Assembly (NCBI RefSeq): GCF_030272615.1
Contig: NC_081414.1
Span: forward strand, 312,869,664-312,933,663
Direction: 5' to 3'
DNA length: 64,000 nucleotides
Source: Cryptomeria japonica
Taxonomy: Eukaryota > Streptophyta > Pinopsida > Cupressales > Cupressaceae
Shown: piece after piece, positions 45,095-56,565 of the stretch
Position numbering within the stretch: position 1 is the stretch's first letter
Layout of the letters: each line of letters starts with the position of its first letter
Notes under the pieces: generated by a model
The model's input: the letters and a program-made list of their open reading frames with translations, nothing else
Told to the model about the DNA's origin: nothing
The model's database searches: none
Program-made: the position numbers and the translations under genes

Positions 45095-46605
45095 AAGGTG
45101 TTGGCATTGTGTTGTCATTGATGTCAACACATGTAGTGTCTTACATACTACAAATTCTCTTTCTCCCCCTTTGTGTGTTACATTAATTCTCACACATGTA
45201 GTATGCGACATATTACAAAATCTCTCTCCCCCTTTGACAACAATGGTAAAGGGCACTGTCAGGGTTTCTCTCCTCCTTTTGTCTACCGGGATCTAACACT
45301 TTTCTAACACCCTTTTTCTTTATCAGATGCTTCTCCTCCTTTGACCATCATACATTGCATCCTCTCAATTCACAACAACTGAGATGGAGGGTTCAACCAC
45401 CAACTGAAACCAATTGAAGGAACATGTGTTAGTGAATAAAACTTATCTGTTGGTCAGACTGCATCATCCCCTTTGATATGATAAAGTTATTATGACCCCA
45501 ATTTGCTGATATCAAGTGTTGAAGCTAACACTGATACCAATTGTATCTTCTATGATGCCAAATTCATGTTCTCATGTGCAGGTAACTCTCCTTCTTTATA
45601 AGCAACACTTCTAGTGGTCCAGTTGTGATTTCAATAAAGTACAAATTTGATAGTCATTGAAATACCTCACAACACCAGATCGATGAGCACATCCCAAGGT
45701 CTCAATCATACTAGTACAACCATAGACACTTGCACACACTCTATATCCAGCAAGTCAGATAAAAGTCAGAAAACATGGCTGTCAACTCCCCCTGAGTCAT
45801 AGATCTCAAGTCCTCATTGCCTGTTAGGTTCAAAATCAGAGCTACAATCTGCACCATATACCAGTTGAGTTGTGCATATGTGATCAACTAATGATCTTTC
45901 AGCCCCACAATTTCCACCACAACATATGACATGATCCTAGGTGTACACAATGCCATACAATATCACTATCATGCCACATATCAAACCAGTTAGCCCACAA
46001 AGGATGCATGCATAGAAGATCAACTAATGGGCCAACATATGCCATTCAAGACTTTTCCAATACCACTTGAGACATAATCACCTCAATCCATGCTACCGGA
46101 GTTAATGCAATGATCTTGGACCTTATTGTCTTACATAACCTGTAAATACCGGTTAGTACACAAATAGGTAACATACTGCACATACCGGTTTCCTGCACTG
46201 GTCCATCATCTCTACCGGAGCACCTTCCTCTAACTCATGTCTTCTTGTGTCAACTAGCTTTCAATCCCAATTGCAAATTTGCCATCCATTGACACATGTA
46301 GTAGTGATCCATCTCTCATCTATAGATATGTAGCCAAGGCAGCCACTACACACACTTGCCATCTCATTTCCTTCCTTCATACCGACAACAACCTATTCTT
46401 CCATTTGTCCTCTTCCACTGAGGGGGTGAATAATATGGTCAATGTACTATAATACCTAAGCTCTTGCATCTCCTTTAAGCCTTAGGAGATATCACCTATG
46501 CTTTGAAAGCACAATGTCGATCCATGGTCCTACTCTCTTCCTTCTTCTTCCATACCTGCTTGGTCTCATTCTTCTTCCCATTTTCAGTCTTGGGAGAAGG
46601 TCTTA
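45095..46605 (-). mobile_element. Sirevirus-like non-coding remnant
   Basis: GTGTTGGCATTGTGTTG at 45099 and several TCTCCCCCTTTG blocks (near 45167 and 45225, and a TCTCCTCCTTTTG near 45270) copy the LTR-edge/polypurine layout seen at 11104 and 20080. A possible reverse primer site (CTGATACCA, 45531-45539) is followed by TGTATCTTC at 45542, perhaps an LTR running to about 46605. No coding remnant is visible, so almost all of the interior is gone. The assignment rests on these short signals. Confidence 0.45.
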
Positions 46606-48166
46606 TGGTGTAGGAGAATCCAAAGACACAAATGAATCCTAAAAGGTTCTAATATCACCCATGAGGTGAAAATGATCATATGTAGTAGGTTGATAGGTTT
46701 GTGAGTCAATAAGACCCAATTGATGTAAGGAATTGCCATGGTTGCATTTTATAAGCCACCATGGACAAATGACCATGTGGGTCAGTAGGAGCCTAGGAAT
46801 GAGTTAGGAAAATAAATATTGGTCTTAGAAACATCAGACCAATCCTTGGAATAGGCTGAATACACCTTGGAGTCGCCAAAATTGAAAAGTGCAAGTTGAC
46901 AACTTTTGTTGTCATTGCAAAATGTTGTAAAAAGGGGTAACTAATCCTCCAATGGTTCCAAAGTTTGAAAAGTGGTTGGAAATAGTTAGGGAGGATATAT
47001 CATGCCCACTTGGATTGATTCCAGGGCTTTTTTTGGTGTTGTTGTTGAATATGTTGAAATTGGTAATGTTTTGGAGTTTGGAGCAATACAATATATTTGG
47101 ACTTTCCTGAAATTTTGTGTGTTTGCTATTCATTTCTGACCAGTATGGATTGGTGGATGCTTGAAAAAAATTGGATGAGTTAGGGGAGTCTCTTAAATTT
47201 CATTTGAATCAAGTTTGAGGTTTTTTAACAATTAGGTTGTAGAGATCCATCAAAATCTAACTGGATTGGTCACAAACCCTGCCGACACCTAGGGTTTCAT
47301 TGTAAAGATGCCCTTAATTTGACATTTTCACCAGAGGGCCAAAAAACCTATGGGAAAATGTTAGAGGGGCCATTGTACCAAATTTTGGTGTTGGTTTGAA
47401 GGGAGGCTTCAAGCCCGAAAAGATTGAATTGACCCTAGGCAGGCATCTCTATGTGACCGCTTGAACTGTAGAAGTGAAAATCACTTGCAATAGACAAAGG
47501 AGATGGGCTCAAGTTCTAAAACCTTGGATTTTGTGGTTTGACACCTTACCCCACCTTCCAAAAGTGTTTTTTAATTCACGAGACTAATTAAATGGGTACT
47601 TTCTATGGAAATTAGGCCTAATTGGCTTAATTAGGTCTGGAAGTACAGTAAGGATATAGACCTTTCAAACTTGTGGTTAGAGTCAAAGCCTTTGGGGAAT
47701 TGTGTAACTTGCTAAAGGGTATCTAAATCTTCCCTTAGTTTTTCTTTTCCTTTGGAATTTTATTAAGTTGTGTGTGGAGAACTCAACCGATAGGGCTACT
47801 AGTCTACCGGTAGGGCTACTAGACAAATAGGACAGTTGTGAGACAAGTACCCCCTAACACATTTGATAGAAGGAACTTATGGATTTTTTGTGTTGGTTGG
47901 ACAACCAATAAACAAAATCCAATAGGTTTTCATCCCACTGGTACTAGAAGATTGTTTGCCATTCACACAAGGGTAGAGTGTTTTCATCCTACCGGTACTG
48001 GAAGATACTAAACCGGTATGGATCCGGTCACACAAATTGTTGTATGAATTGAGTACATGGTAGGTTTTTTTTTTGACACCTTGAATAAACAAAATAACTT
48101 GATTTGGACATAGTATTTATGGGTGAGAGAAGGTTATCACCTAGTTTGTTTCCTGGCCCTGCATCA
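46606..48166 (+). repeat. 5' LTR of the chromovirus
   Basis: It shares its first 480 bp with 54338-54814 (TGGTGTAGGAG against TGGTCCAGGAG at the edge, then CCAAAGACACAAATGA). It ends GCATCA, three bases before the primer site. Confidence 0.85.
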
Positions 48167-48169
48167 TAT

Positions 48170-48181
48170 TGGTATCAGAGC
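48170..48181 (+). promoter_or_regulatory. Primer-binding site, initiator tRNA-Met
   Basis: TGGTATCAGAGC, a perfect match to the usual plant site. Confidence 0.9.
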
Positions 48182-48254
48182 GTGAGTTGGATCACTTGGG
48201 GAAGGTGATTTTTGGTGCATGTTTGTGGAAGGAAGTGAGGGAGAGGCTAGAAAA

Positions 48255-49340
48255 ATGCCTCCTAAGAGTATGTCTCAAGATGCCATCAAGAAGTTGTTTG
48301 AAAATGGAGTGAGGGAGTTAGAGAAGGCCAAGGGGAAAGGAAAGGAGGGTGAATGTGACTCTGATCAAGAAGAAGAACAGGAGGGAGAAGAAGAGACTGC
48401 AAGGCAGAAAGCTGAGTTACTTGTAGATCAGAGAGAATTTGTTGAGTTCCTAAAGTCCATTGGCAGAGAATCCTCATCAAGTAAAGATGACAACCCTACG
48501 TTTAGAAGGAAAATGAATGCAAAAGAAGTGATGGATTGGATTGAGACATTGAACAACCATTTTGAATGCAAAGAGACCCCTAAGAATAAGAAGGTTATCT
48601 TTGCTAAGTCCAAGATGAAAGGAGCAGTACTCAGTTGGTGGAATTACCTCAAAGACATGAGGGTGAAGGAAGGTAGAGGTATGATAACCTCATAAGATAG
48701 AATGTTGGCAAAAGTGAAGGCGCAATTCATCCCAATATACTATGAAGTTGCAAGGTTTGAGGCAAAAAGACCTTGATGTGAGTACATATATCGACTAGTT
48801 CCATAGGTTGAGTCTAAGGACCAAACACCATGAGGAGGAACTAGAGAAAATGACAAGATATCTTAGTGGATTGAAATATAGTATCTAATATTAGATCAAC
48901 ATACTAGCACCTGAGATAGTAAACAAGTGCTTTCAACTAGCACTAAGAGCAGGGGAGAAGCTAAAGAGAAAGAATGATCAAAATAATAGAGGTAGAAGGG
49001 GCATAAAATTTAGAGGCAAAGGCCCTATTAATGGTAGAGGACAGAGTCCTAGGCCACAAGGAGAGGCTAATAAAAAAGGTTAGCACGGAGATGGTAACAT
49101 GAGAGGGGGTTTCAGAGGAAGAAGACCCAATCGTAGAGGTAGATTTGGTGGAAGAAGCTCAAAGCCTTTCAGATGTTACAACTACAATCAAGTAGGTCAC
49201 ACTGCAACCAAGTACCCTGAGAAGACCAGATCAAGCTCCCAAGGAGAGAGAAGAACAATTTGGTTTAAGACACTGATTGTGAGAGTGTCAATTCACCTGA
49301 TTCCTATGAACTTCGAGAGAGAAGGGAAGCCTTGATAATG
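48255..49340 (+). pseudogene. Chromovirus gag
   Basis: I favour ATG 48255 (MPPKSMSQDAIKKLFENGVR) over the in-frame ATG 48219, because MPPK-type starts are usual after a short leader. An acidic stretch (48350-48410) precedes NAKEVMDWIETLNNHFECKE and GAVLSWWNYLKDMRV, the gag core. A TAA at 48694 and further stops break it. The Arg/Gly-rich tail (49100-49160) leads to CYNYNQVGHTATKYP, a CCHC knuckle in which two Cys are now Tyr (TGT to TAT), so RNA binding is probably lost. Confidence 0.8.
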
Positions 49341-51003
49341 AGGAAAACATTGTTGAAGGTACCAAGCAATATTGAACCTCCATAAAGGAAGACATTGTTC
49401 TAGACCACATGCAAAGAAAGAGGCAAGGTATATAAGGTTATAATAGATTCAGGTTCAACATAAAATTTAGTATCCTTAGAAATGGTAGAGAAACTAAAAT
49501 TGAGAAGAATTCCTCATCCATTTCCATATAAAGTTTCTTGGCTTACTAAAAGAAAACAAACCTTGGTAGAGGAGAAATCATGGGTTGAATTTTAGATAGG
49601 AGCATACAAGGATAAAATTCTATTTGATATTGTTGAGATGGATGCATGTCATCTTCTTTTTGGGAGATCACGGCAATATGACCTCAAGGCCCATCATGAT
49701 GGACACAAGAACACCTACTCCATCACCAACGATGAAAAGGTGATTGAATTGATACCCCTGCCTAATAACAATTACGATTAGAAGGAGAAGGAGGCCAAGA
49801 TTATGATTATGGAAGGAAAAGAGTTCCTCGAGGCAATCAAGGAAGAAGGAACACCTTGTTTTGCAATGATGTCAGTACCAAGGCAAGAAGAAGAGCCCAC
49901 TGTAGATGGCAAGGTACAAAAGAAAAGGGTGACAGTCCCTGAGGAGGTGAAGGAAATGTTGAGCAAATATAAGGAGGTAGCTGCAAAAGAGTTGCCAAGC
50001 ACCCTACTAACGATAAGGGAGATAATCCATTACATTGAATTCATTCCTAGTGCCACCTTACCAAACAAACCAACCTACAAAATGACTCCCCAACAAAATG
50101 AGGAAGTTGCAAGGCATCTCCAAGAGTTGCTTGATAAAGGTTTGATAGGGAAGAGCTTGAGCCCTTGTATAGTCCCAATTGTCTTAGCACCAAAGAAGGA
50201 GGGAACATGGAGATTATGCATTGATTCTCAGACCATTAACAAGATAACCATCAGGTATAGATTCCCTATGCCTAGAATAGAAGATTTGCTTGATTGTTTA
50301 GGAGGTGCAAGATATTATTCCAAGATTGATTTAAAAAATGGTTATCACCAAATAAGGATTAGAGCAAGTGATGAGTGGAAAACTGCTTTTAAAACAAATG
50401 AAGAGTTGTATGAATGGAGGGTGATGCCATTTTCTTTGTCAAATTCCCCTAGCACTTTCATGAGAGTCATGAATGAGGTGTTGAAGGAGTTCATTGGTAA
50501 GTTTGTCATAGTGTATCTAGATGACATCCTAGTGTTTAGCAAGACAAAGGAGGAGCACCTAAAACATTTGATAAAGTGAATTCCATTCTCACATGGCCAA
50601 CTCCTAGAACAATTGGTGATGTAAGGATTTGTCATGGCCTAGCTACCTTTTATAGGAATTCTATCAGGAATTTTAGCCAGATTTGTGCTCCCAAGTTAGA
50701 GACCATCAAGGGTGGACAAAAGTGCAAATTTTCATGGACTAAGGAGGTAGATGAAGCATTTGAAATATTGAAGAAAAAGGCATCCCAACAACTGGTTTCT
50801 TACCTTACTTGATTTTGACAAAATCTTTCAGATTGAATGTGATGCAATTCATTTGGCAATAGGTATAGTACTCAGCTAGGAAGGTAGACCAATTGCATTT
50901 TTAATTGAAAAGTTGAATGATGCTAAAAATAAATATTCTTCCTATTATTTGGAGATGTATGCATTAGTTCAAACACTAAAGAAGTGGAGGCACTATTTTC
51001 TTC
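49341..51003 (+). pseudogene. Chromovirus protease, reverse transcriptase, RNase H start
   Basis: The protease reads VIIDSGST (with a TAA next) and ACHLLFGRSRQYD. RT (about 49930-50580) reads PCIVPIVLAPKKEGTWRLCI, ARYYSKIDLKNGYHQIRI and IVYLDDILVFSKTKEEHLKH, so the catalytic Asp residues are kept. A frameshift at 50578 precedes LTWPTPRTIGDVRICHGLAT. The RNase H start (IECDAIHLAIGIVLS, then EGRPIAFLIEKLNDAKN) runs to KKWRHYFLL at 51003, where foreign DNA begins. Confidence 0.9.
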
Positions 51004-52636
51004 TGTGGGGATGGGAAAAGCGAGATTGGGTGAAAAGGACCTAATCCTACTTTTGCCAGCACATTGGGAATACGAAAGAGTCTAGGGAGATAGATCTCTT
51101 TGGCTACTTCTTGTGAGAAAGAGAGAGCCAAGGATTACCTCTTGTTGCAAATGATGAGAAAAACTAGGGTTTGAATGATCAACTAGACTAGGAGATCCAA
51201 AATGAAGCATAAATGAACTCAAAATTGAACAAACCTGCAGTTCTAAAACCGAGATACTAAAAGCATGAAAGGGGGAGGATTCTAGATGTGTACCTGATGT
51301 TGCAAATTGAACAAAACTGACCTGTACCAGGGTGCCACACCACTGTCATGTTTCTGTAGACATGAGGTTGCAACTGAGACACTACAAACTGGAGGTCCTG
51401 AGTCTGCAACCTATCAAACTTGACTGCCAAATGGAGGGACCAGGGCACCACATCCCTGTCCTTAACAATTTTTTGCACTTTTGAGACTTTTGAGTGGTGT
51501 TGATGCCTTTTCCAGATCTGAAACTGCCTCTAGATGCCTGTTTCTACACCTGCAACTGAAAAGGGAAGGTTTGGGTGGCTATATAGGGTTTTACCTTAGT
51601 CAAACCCCTGTGTTGGTGATTTCCACCTCCATAAATAGTCGATAATGTATTTAAAATGTGTGTGCTAGAACCTTGTGTGTATGCAAGATCCTAAAATAAA
51701 AGAAACTAGAGATACCCTACGCATGAGAGTGAACCCTAAATGAAAATATGAATGTAAATAACAATGATTTAAACCATATATGATAAATGATCTAAATAAT
51801 GATTGTAAATATGCAAATTTATGTAAAGAAACTCATACAAAGACATGAAAATAACATGAAATCATACCAATCCCCAAGGGAGAGATATTGCCACTAGATC
51901 TCTTATTATTCTTCAATGTCTTCAAGGCTCCTAATTGATGATGAATGCTTGACAAATTCTTGATGAAATGTTGTTGAATGTTGTTGAAGTCTCCACATAG
52001 GCTTCTCTTGCACTACATAGAAGGCTCCTTGTGCTCCAAAAACCTGCTCTTAGATTCTTAGAAAGATCCATCCATCCCTTCAAATGAAGAAAGAGAGCTC
52101 TTATGTATGAAACCCTATATCTTAATTTCAACTTAATCCCGCCTTTAGGCCAACCTAGGAATTGAAAAACCCACCAATATTTTGGGGTTAAGCATTATAA
52201 TATCATATAATCGCGCTCCCAAAATTTCAAGAAAAAAGCCGAGGACCATGTGCATTCCCACTACGGTCCGACCAACTTTTCACCAAATTTTCAAGGTCGT
52301 TAGATATGATGATATTAGAGTGAATCCCAAAGTTATAGCTGATTTTGAGGTGTTTTGATATGCAAAATTAGGCCTTAGAGGTCGACATAGAACATAATTA
52401 GGGTTTATGATTAAATGATTTATTGGAGGAATAAAATAAAAAGGGGCACACTTAGAGTAAAGGGCCCAATTTTATAATGTGAGGAGTGATGAAATAGGAC
52501 TTTAGATTTAATTAAATTAATTAATTAAATGCTTAAAGGGAAATAATAATGCAAGATGCAAACACACTAAGGTAGGTGCTAAACTAAGTGTGGAATTGTA
52601 CCACCCTAGGAAGGGTGTACAATTTATGACACTACA
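51004..52636 (-). mobile_element. Probable solo LTR inside chromovirus RNase H
   Basis: The insert separates KKWRHYF from PKEFFVYTDNQTLSFLNSQ, which are adjacent in intact chromoviruses. On the minus strand it begins TGTAGTGTCATAAATTGTAC and ends ATCCCCACA, giving TG...CA ends over 1.63 kb with no coding content. Its start resembles that of the LTR at 54815 (TGTAGTCACATAAATCTGTC). A TSD is not clear (TCTTC against ACTCC), probably through decay. Confidence 0.6.
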
Positions 52637-52639
52637 ACT

Positions 52640-54372
52640 CCTAAAGAGTTTTTTGTGTATACAGATAATCAGACATTAAGCTTCCTAAATAGTCAGGAGA
52701 AATTGAGCCATAAACATATGAAGTAGGTTGAGTCCATTCAGGCCTACACCTTTACAATCAAACACAAGAAAGGTATCTCAAACAAAGTTGTAGATGCTCT
52801 TAGCAAGAGGGCACTAAAAGTTTTAGACATCCAGTTGGAGAGTATAGGAGTTGATTCCCTCAAGGGTATGTATGTTGTAAATGAAGATTTCAAAGACATC
52901 TACAAGGTATGCAATGAGTTTGGCAATAGGTATCATTTAGAGTATTTTGATTATTTGATTCAAGATGGTCTTTTTTTCAAAGGATGTCAGTTATGCATTC
53001 CTAAATGTTCAATGAGGGATAACATAATTAAGGAGAAGCATAGTGGTTACATGAGAGGACACTTTGGACTAGACAAAACTCTTGAGTTGGTGAGAAGATT
53101 TTATCACTAGCCTAAATTGCAGACATATGTCAGAAAATTTGTGGATTCATGTGTGGTGTGTCAAAAGGCCAAAGGGACAACAACAAATGAAGGACTATAC
53201 CATCCATTGCCCATTCCTTCTAGACCTTGGGAAAGTGTAAGCATGGACTTTGTGATGGGTTTGCCAAGAACTCAAAAAGGTTTTGACAGTGTTTTTGTGG
53301 TTGTTTACAGGTTTAGCAAGATGACACATTTCTTGCCATGCAAGAGCACAAGTGATGCTACATATGTTGCAAACCTTTTCTTTAACGAAGTTGTGAGAAT
53401 ACATGGTTTACCCTTGAACATTATGTCATACAAATATGTGAAATTTTTAGGACATTTTTGGAGGACTTTATGGAGGAAGCTAGGTACAAATTTGTCTTTT
53501 AGTTCAGCTTATCATCTCCAAATGGATGGCCAAACAGAAGTGGTCAATAGGTCACTCAAAAAATTGTTAAGGTGCCTCACCAAGAAGCATGGTGAAAAGT
53601 GGGATTCCATAATCTCCCAAGTAAAATATGCCTATAATGACTCTATCAATAGGAGTACCAGAAGAAGCTCTTTCCAAATTGTCCATGGATTGAATCCAAG
53701 AGGTGTGTTGGAATTGAGAAACCTACCCTCAACTGAACATATTAGTGAATGTGGAGAAGAATTTGTTGAAGGGATAAAGGAAATTTGTGACCAAGTTAGG
53801 ATGCAATTGCAGAGAAGTACAAAGAAGTAAAAGGAGCAAGCTAACAGAAGAAAGAGATGTGCAGTTCCAAGTTGGAGACATGATATGGGCAAATCTGAAA
53901 AAGGAGAGATTGCCAAAAGGGAAACACACAAATCTCATGATGAGAAAGGCTGGACCTTATCAAATACTAAAGAAGTTTGGGAACAATGCATATGAAATCC
54001 AATTACCTTTAGATATGGGTATATCCCCAATCTTTAATGTTATAGATCTAACACCATTCAAAGGTATAGTGCAGGAAGATGGTACATTCCCAGTGGAAGA
54101 TCTTGCAGACATACTGAAAGACTTTCCAAATCAAGGGAAACCCAAACTTGAGAGGATCTTGGACACCAATATTGTGAAGAAAACTAGGAATAAGGTCTAC
54201 AAATAATACCTTGTCAAGTGGCAAGGACTCCCTGAGGCAGATGCAGTATGGATGGATGAAGACCAAATGAAGAAACATGGGACTACATTGCACGAACTCA
54301 TCTCAAGTGGACTTGAGATTCAACCACCCGGGGAGTATGGTCCAGGAGCACCCAAAGACACAAATGAAGCCT
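52640..54372 (+). pseudogene. Chromovirus RNase H end, integrase, chromodomain
   Basis: RNase H resumes with PKEFFVYTDNQTLSFLNSQE and KHKKGISNKVVDALSKRAL. Integrase has a zinc-binding block (GHFGLDKTLELVRRF, CVVCQKAK) with a TAG in place of the usual Trp. The core reads VSMDFVMGLPRTQKGFDSVF; the second Asp block reads MSYKYVKFLGHFW where DRD is expected, so that catalytic Asp is lost. QMDGQTEVVNRSL keeps the Glu. After a frameshift near 53820 come FQVGDMIWANLKKERLPKGK and, past a TAA, YLVKWQGLPEADAVWMDED, a chromodomain that would target insertion to marked chromatin. The frame ends inside the LTR at 54372. Confidence 0.9.
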
Positions 54373-54814
54373 AAAAGACTCTAATATCACCTATGAGGTG
54401 AATGATCGTATGTAGTAGGTTGATAGGTTTGTGAGTCAATGAGACCCAATTGATGTAAGGCATTGTCATGGTTACATTTTATAAGCCACCATGGACAAAT
54501 GACCATGTGGGTTAGTAGGAGTCTAGGAATGAGTCAGGAAAATAAATATTAGTCTTAGAAACATCAAAACAATCCTTGGAATAGGCTGAATACACCTTGG
54601 AGTCACCAAATTTTAAAAGTGCAAGTTGACAACTTTTGTTGTCATTGCAAAATGTTGTAAAAAGGGGTAACTAATCCTCCAACAGTTCCAAAGTTTGAAA
54701 AGTGGTTGGAAACCGTTAGGAAGGCTATATTATGCCCACTTGGATTGATTCTAGGGATTTTGTTGGTGTTGTTGTTGAAGTTGTTGAAGTTGGTAATGTT
54801 TTGGAGTTTGGAGC
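54338..54814 (+). repeat. 3' LTR of the chromovirus, left part
   Basis: Matches 46606-47080 and stops abruptly at 54814 (GTTTTGGAGTTTGGAGC). A polypurine tract (CCCGGGGAGTA, 54327-54337) lies just before it. Confidence 0.85.
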
Positions 54815-55117
54815 TGTAGTCACATAAATCTGTCCACTTAATTAAATGAATACTTAGTATTTATTTAATTATTTAACCATCAATCAATAATTAATTAAAT
54901 TAATATATTTAATTAATTCATCTTAACCCTCTTCTCCTATTAATTAAATAAATTATTCAATTTATTTGATTTAATTCACTTAACCAAATTCAGACCATTA
55001 ATTAAATAAATAAATCATATTTATTTAATTAAATATTCTCTCACATTTAAATAAATTAATATTTATTTAAATCCCCCAAAATCCCACCTCTCACATTTAA
55101 ATAAATTAACATTTATT

Positions 55118-55360
55118 TAAATCACCTTTATCCTCCACCCACTTGTATTTTCCTACAAATGCAAGTTGCACAATTATTTTAAATAAATAATTTATTTAAA
55201 TCACCTTTATCCTCCACCCACTTGTATTTTCCTACAAATGCAAGTTGCACAATTATTTTAAATAAATAATTTATTTAAATCACCTTTATCCTCCACCCAC
55301 TTGTATTTTCCTACAAAAGCAAGTTGCACAACTATTTTAAATAAATTATTTATTTAAAAT
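55118..55360. repeat. 79-bp tandem repeat, three copies, inside the LTR
   Basis: CACCTTTATCCTCCACCCAC begins at 55123, 55202 and 55281, and each unit continues with CAAGTTGCACAATTATTTTA. The first two units are nearly identical and the third has slight changes. A partial fourth follows. Such arrays within LTRs often sit in the U3 regulatory part. Confidence 0.85.
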
Positions 55361-56137
55361 CCTATTTATCCTCACCCACTTGAAACCTTTAATGGTTTCC
55401 CTTAAAGTCTTCAAACTTGATGGCTTTAAAGTCTTCAAACTTAATGGCTTCCTTCTATAGTCTTCTTAAGACTTTAATGGTTTTCCTTAAAGTCTTCAAG
55501 CCTTTAATGGTTTATCTTCCTTTTTCTCATTTAAATAAATTAATATTTATTTGAATATTTATCCAAATGCAAATTACACCATTTAATTGAAATAAATGAT
55601 TTTATTTTAATTGAAAATACCAAAATTTCTCCCACTTGCATTTTCCTACAAAATCCACTTGCATGCCTAAACCCCTTCTAGAATCTTCTAAACCTTTCCT
55701 AATTAACCTAATCCATCCCCTAAATATTGTCACATTCCTAAGCAAATTGGAGTCACTTCTCAAAGACTCCAAAGTCTTTGAAAAGCAATTAATGATTTGT
55801 GTGTTCAACAAATTAACCTCTAAAGTCTTCCAAACCACTTATGGCTCTTACATGACCATTAATGGTTAATTCCACTTGCACCCATGGTTAAGGACTTTGA
55901 CCCCTAACTTAACCCTCATGTAACCCACGTGTCTTTTCAAAGCATTTATTTCTTTGACTAGGGTAACCATCATGTCCCCTCAAGCATTTAATGCTCCTTA
56001 TCACTCCTCTCAAGCCTCCTCATGGTGACACTTGTCAACATAGGATTGGGTTGAAAGTCTCACATGGATTGAATATCTTTCAATCCTAACCCTTGTTAAG
56101 ATTACTCAATCTTAACCCTTCATTTCTCCATTTCTTT

Positions 56138-56146
56138 TATAAATAG
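56138..56146 (+). promoter_or_regulatory. LTR TATA box
   Basis: TATAAATAG in a pyrimidine-rich context about 400 bp before the LTR end. It is a plausible pol II start for the element RNA. Confidence 0.6.
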
Positions 56147-56545
56147 AACCCTTCTTCTCAAGCAAAAAAAGAAGCATTAGAGTATTGTTGTTATATTGGT
56201 ATTAGCATAGAGATTTTTCATAGCATCACTATCTACACTTGCATAGCATTTGCTTATCATATTCAACTATCTTGAATCTCCATATGACATCCATGGCTAG
56301 TGCTAAAAGCTGAGAGCTACACTCATTTGGGACTTGGAGAAGAGAGGAACAAGGGAGGAGCAACTATGAGCATCTTGATTAGCTATTTTATTCTATGTTT
56401 ATATGCTTTCTATTTCATGCTTAATATCTCTCTTGATATGCCTGTTTAGGATAATCTTTTGTTGCTAACACTAACGTTTGTTTCTTGTGCTCTTGTGTGT
56501 GTTGCCATCAAATAGATTTTCTAATCCTTTTTGCAGAGCATCATT

Positions 56546-56565
56546 TGGTGAACCCCACGTGAATC
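56546..56565 (+). promoter_or_regulatory. Primer-binding site resembling tRNA-Trp
   Basis: TGGTGAACCCCACGTGAATC matches, with one difference, the reverse complement of the 3' end of plant tRNA-Trp(CCA) as I recall it (ending ...TCACGTCGGGTTCACCA). It lies directly behind the LTR. It is clearly not the usual tRNA-Met site. Confidence 0.65.

Larger units (their letters stand above)
46606..54814 (+). mobile_element. Chromovirus Ty3/gypsy retrotransposon
   Basis: It has a 1.56-kb 5' LTR (46606-48166), a tRNA-Met primer site, then gag, protease, RT, RNase H, integrase and a chromodomain in gypsy order, and the first 477 bp of the 3' LTR (54338-54814). Two later insertions split it: a probable solo LTR in RNase H (51004-52636) and a Tat/Ogre-like gypsy in the 3' LTR from 54815. 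The rest of the 3' LTR should lie beyond the window. Confidence 0.9.
54815..56543 (+). repeat. 5' LTR of the Tat/Ogre-like element
   Basis: It starts TGTAGTCACATAAATC right after the interrupted chromovirus LTR and ends GCAGAGCATCA, two bases before the primer site. No partner is in view. Its first 600 bp are dominated by TTTAATTAAATAAAT-type sequence and tandem units. Confidence 0.7.

Noticed and set aside
5607-54372. Reassigned TAG codon (amber read as Gln)
   Set aside because: The TAG bias tempted me, but TAA, TGA and frameshifts also occur, catalytic residues are lost, and the elements are plant nuclear types that use the standard code. Deamination of CAG explains it better.
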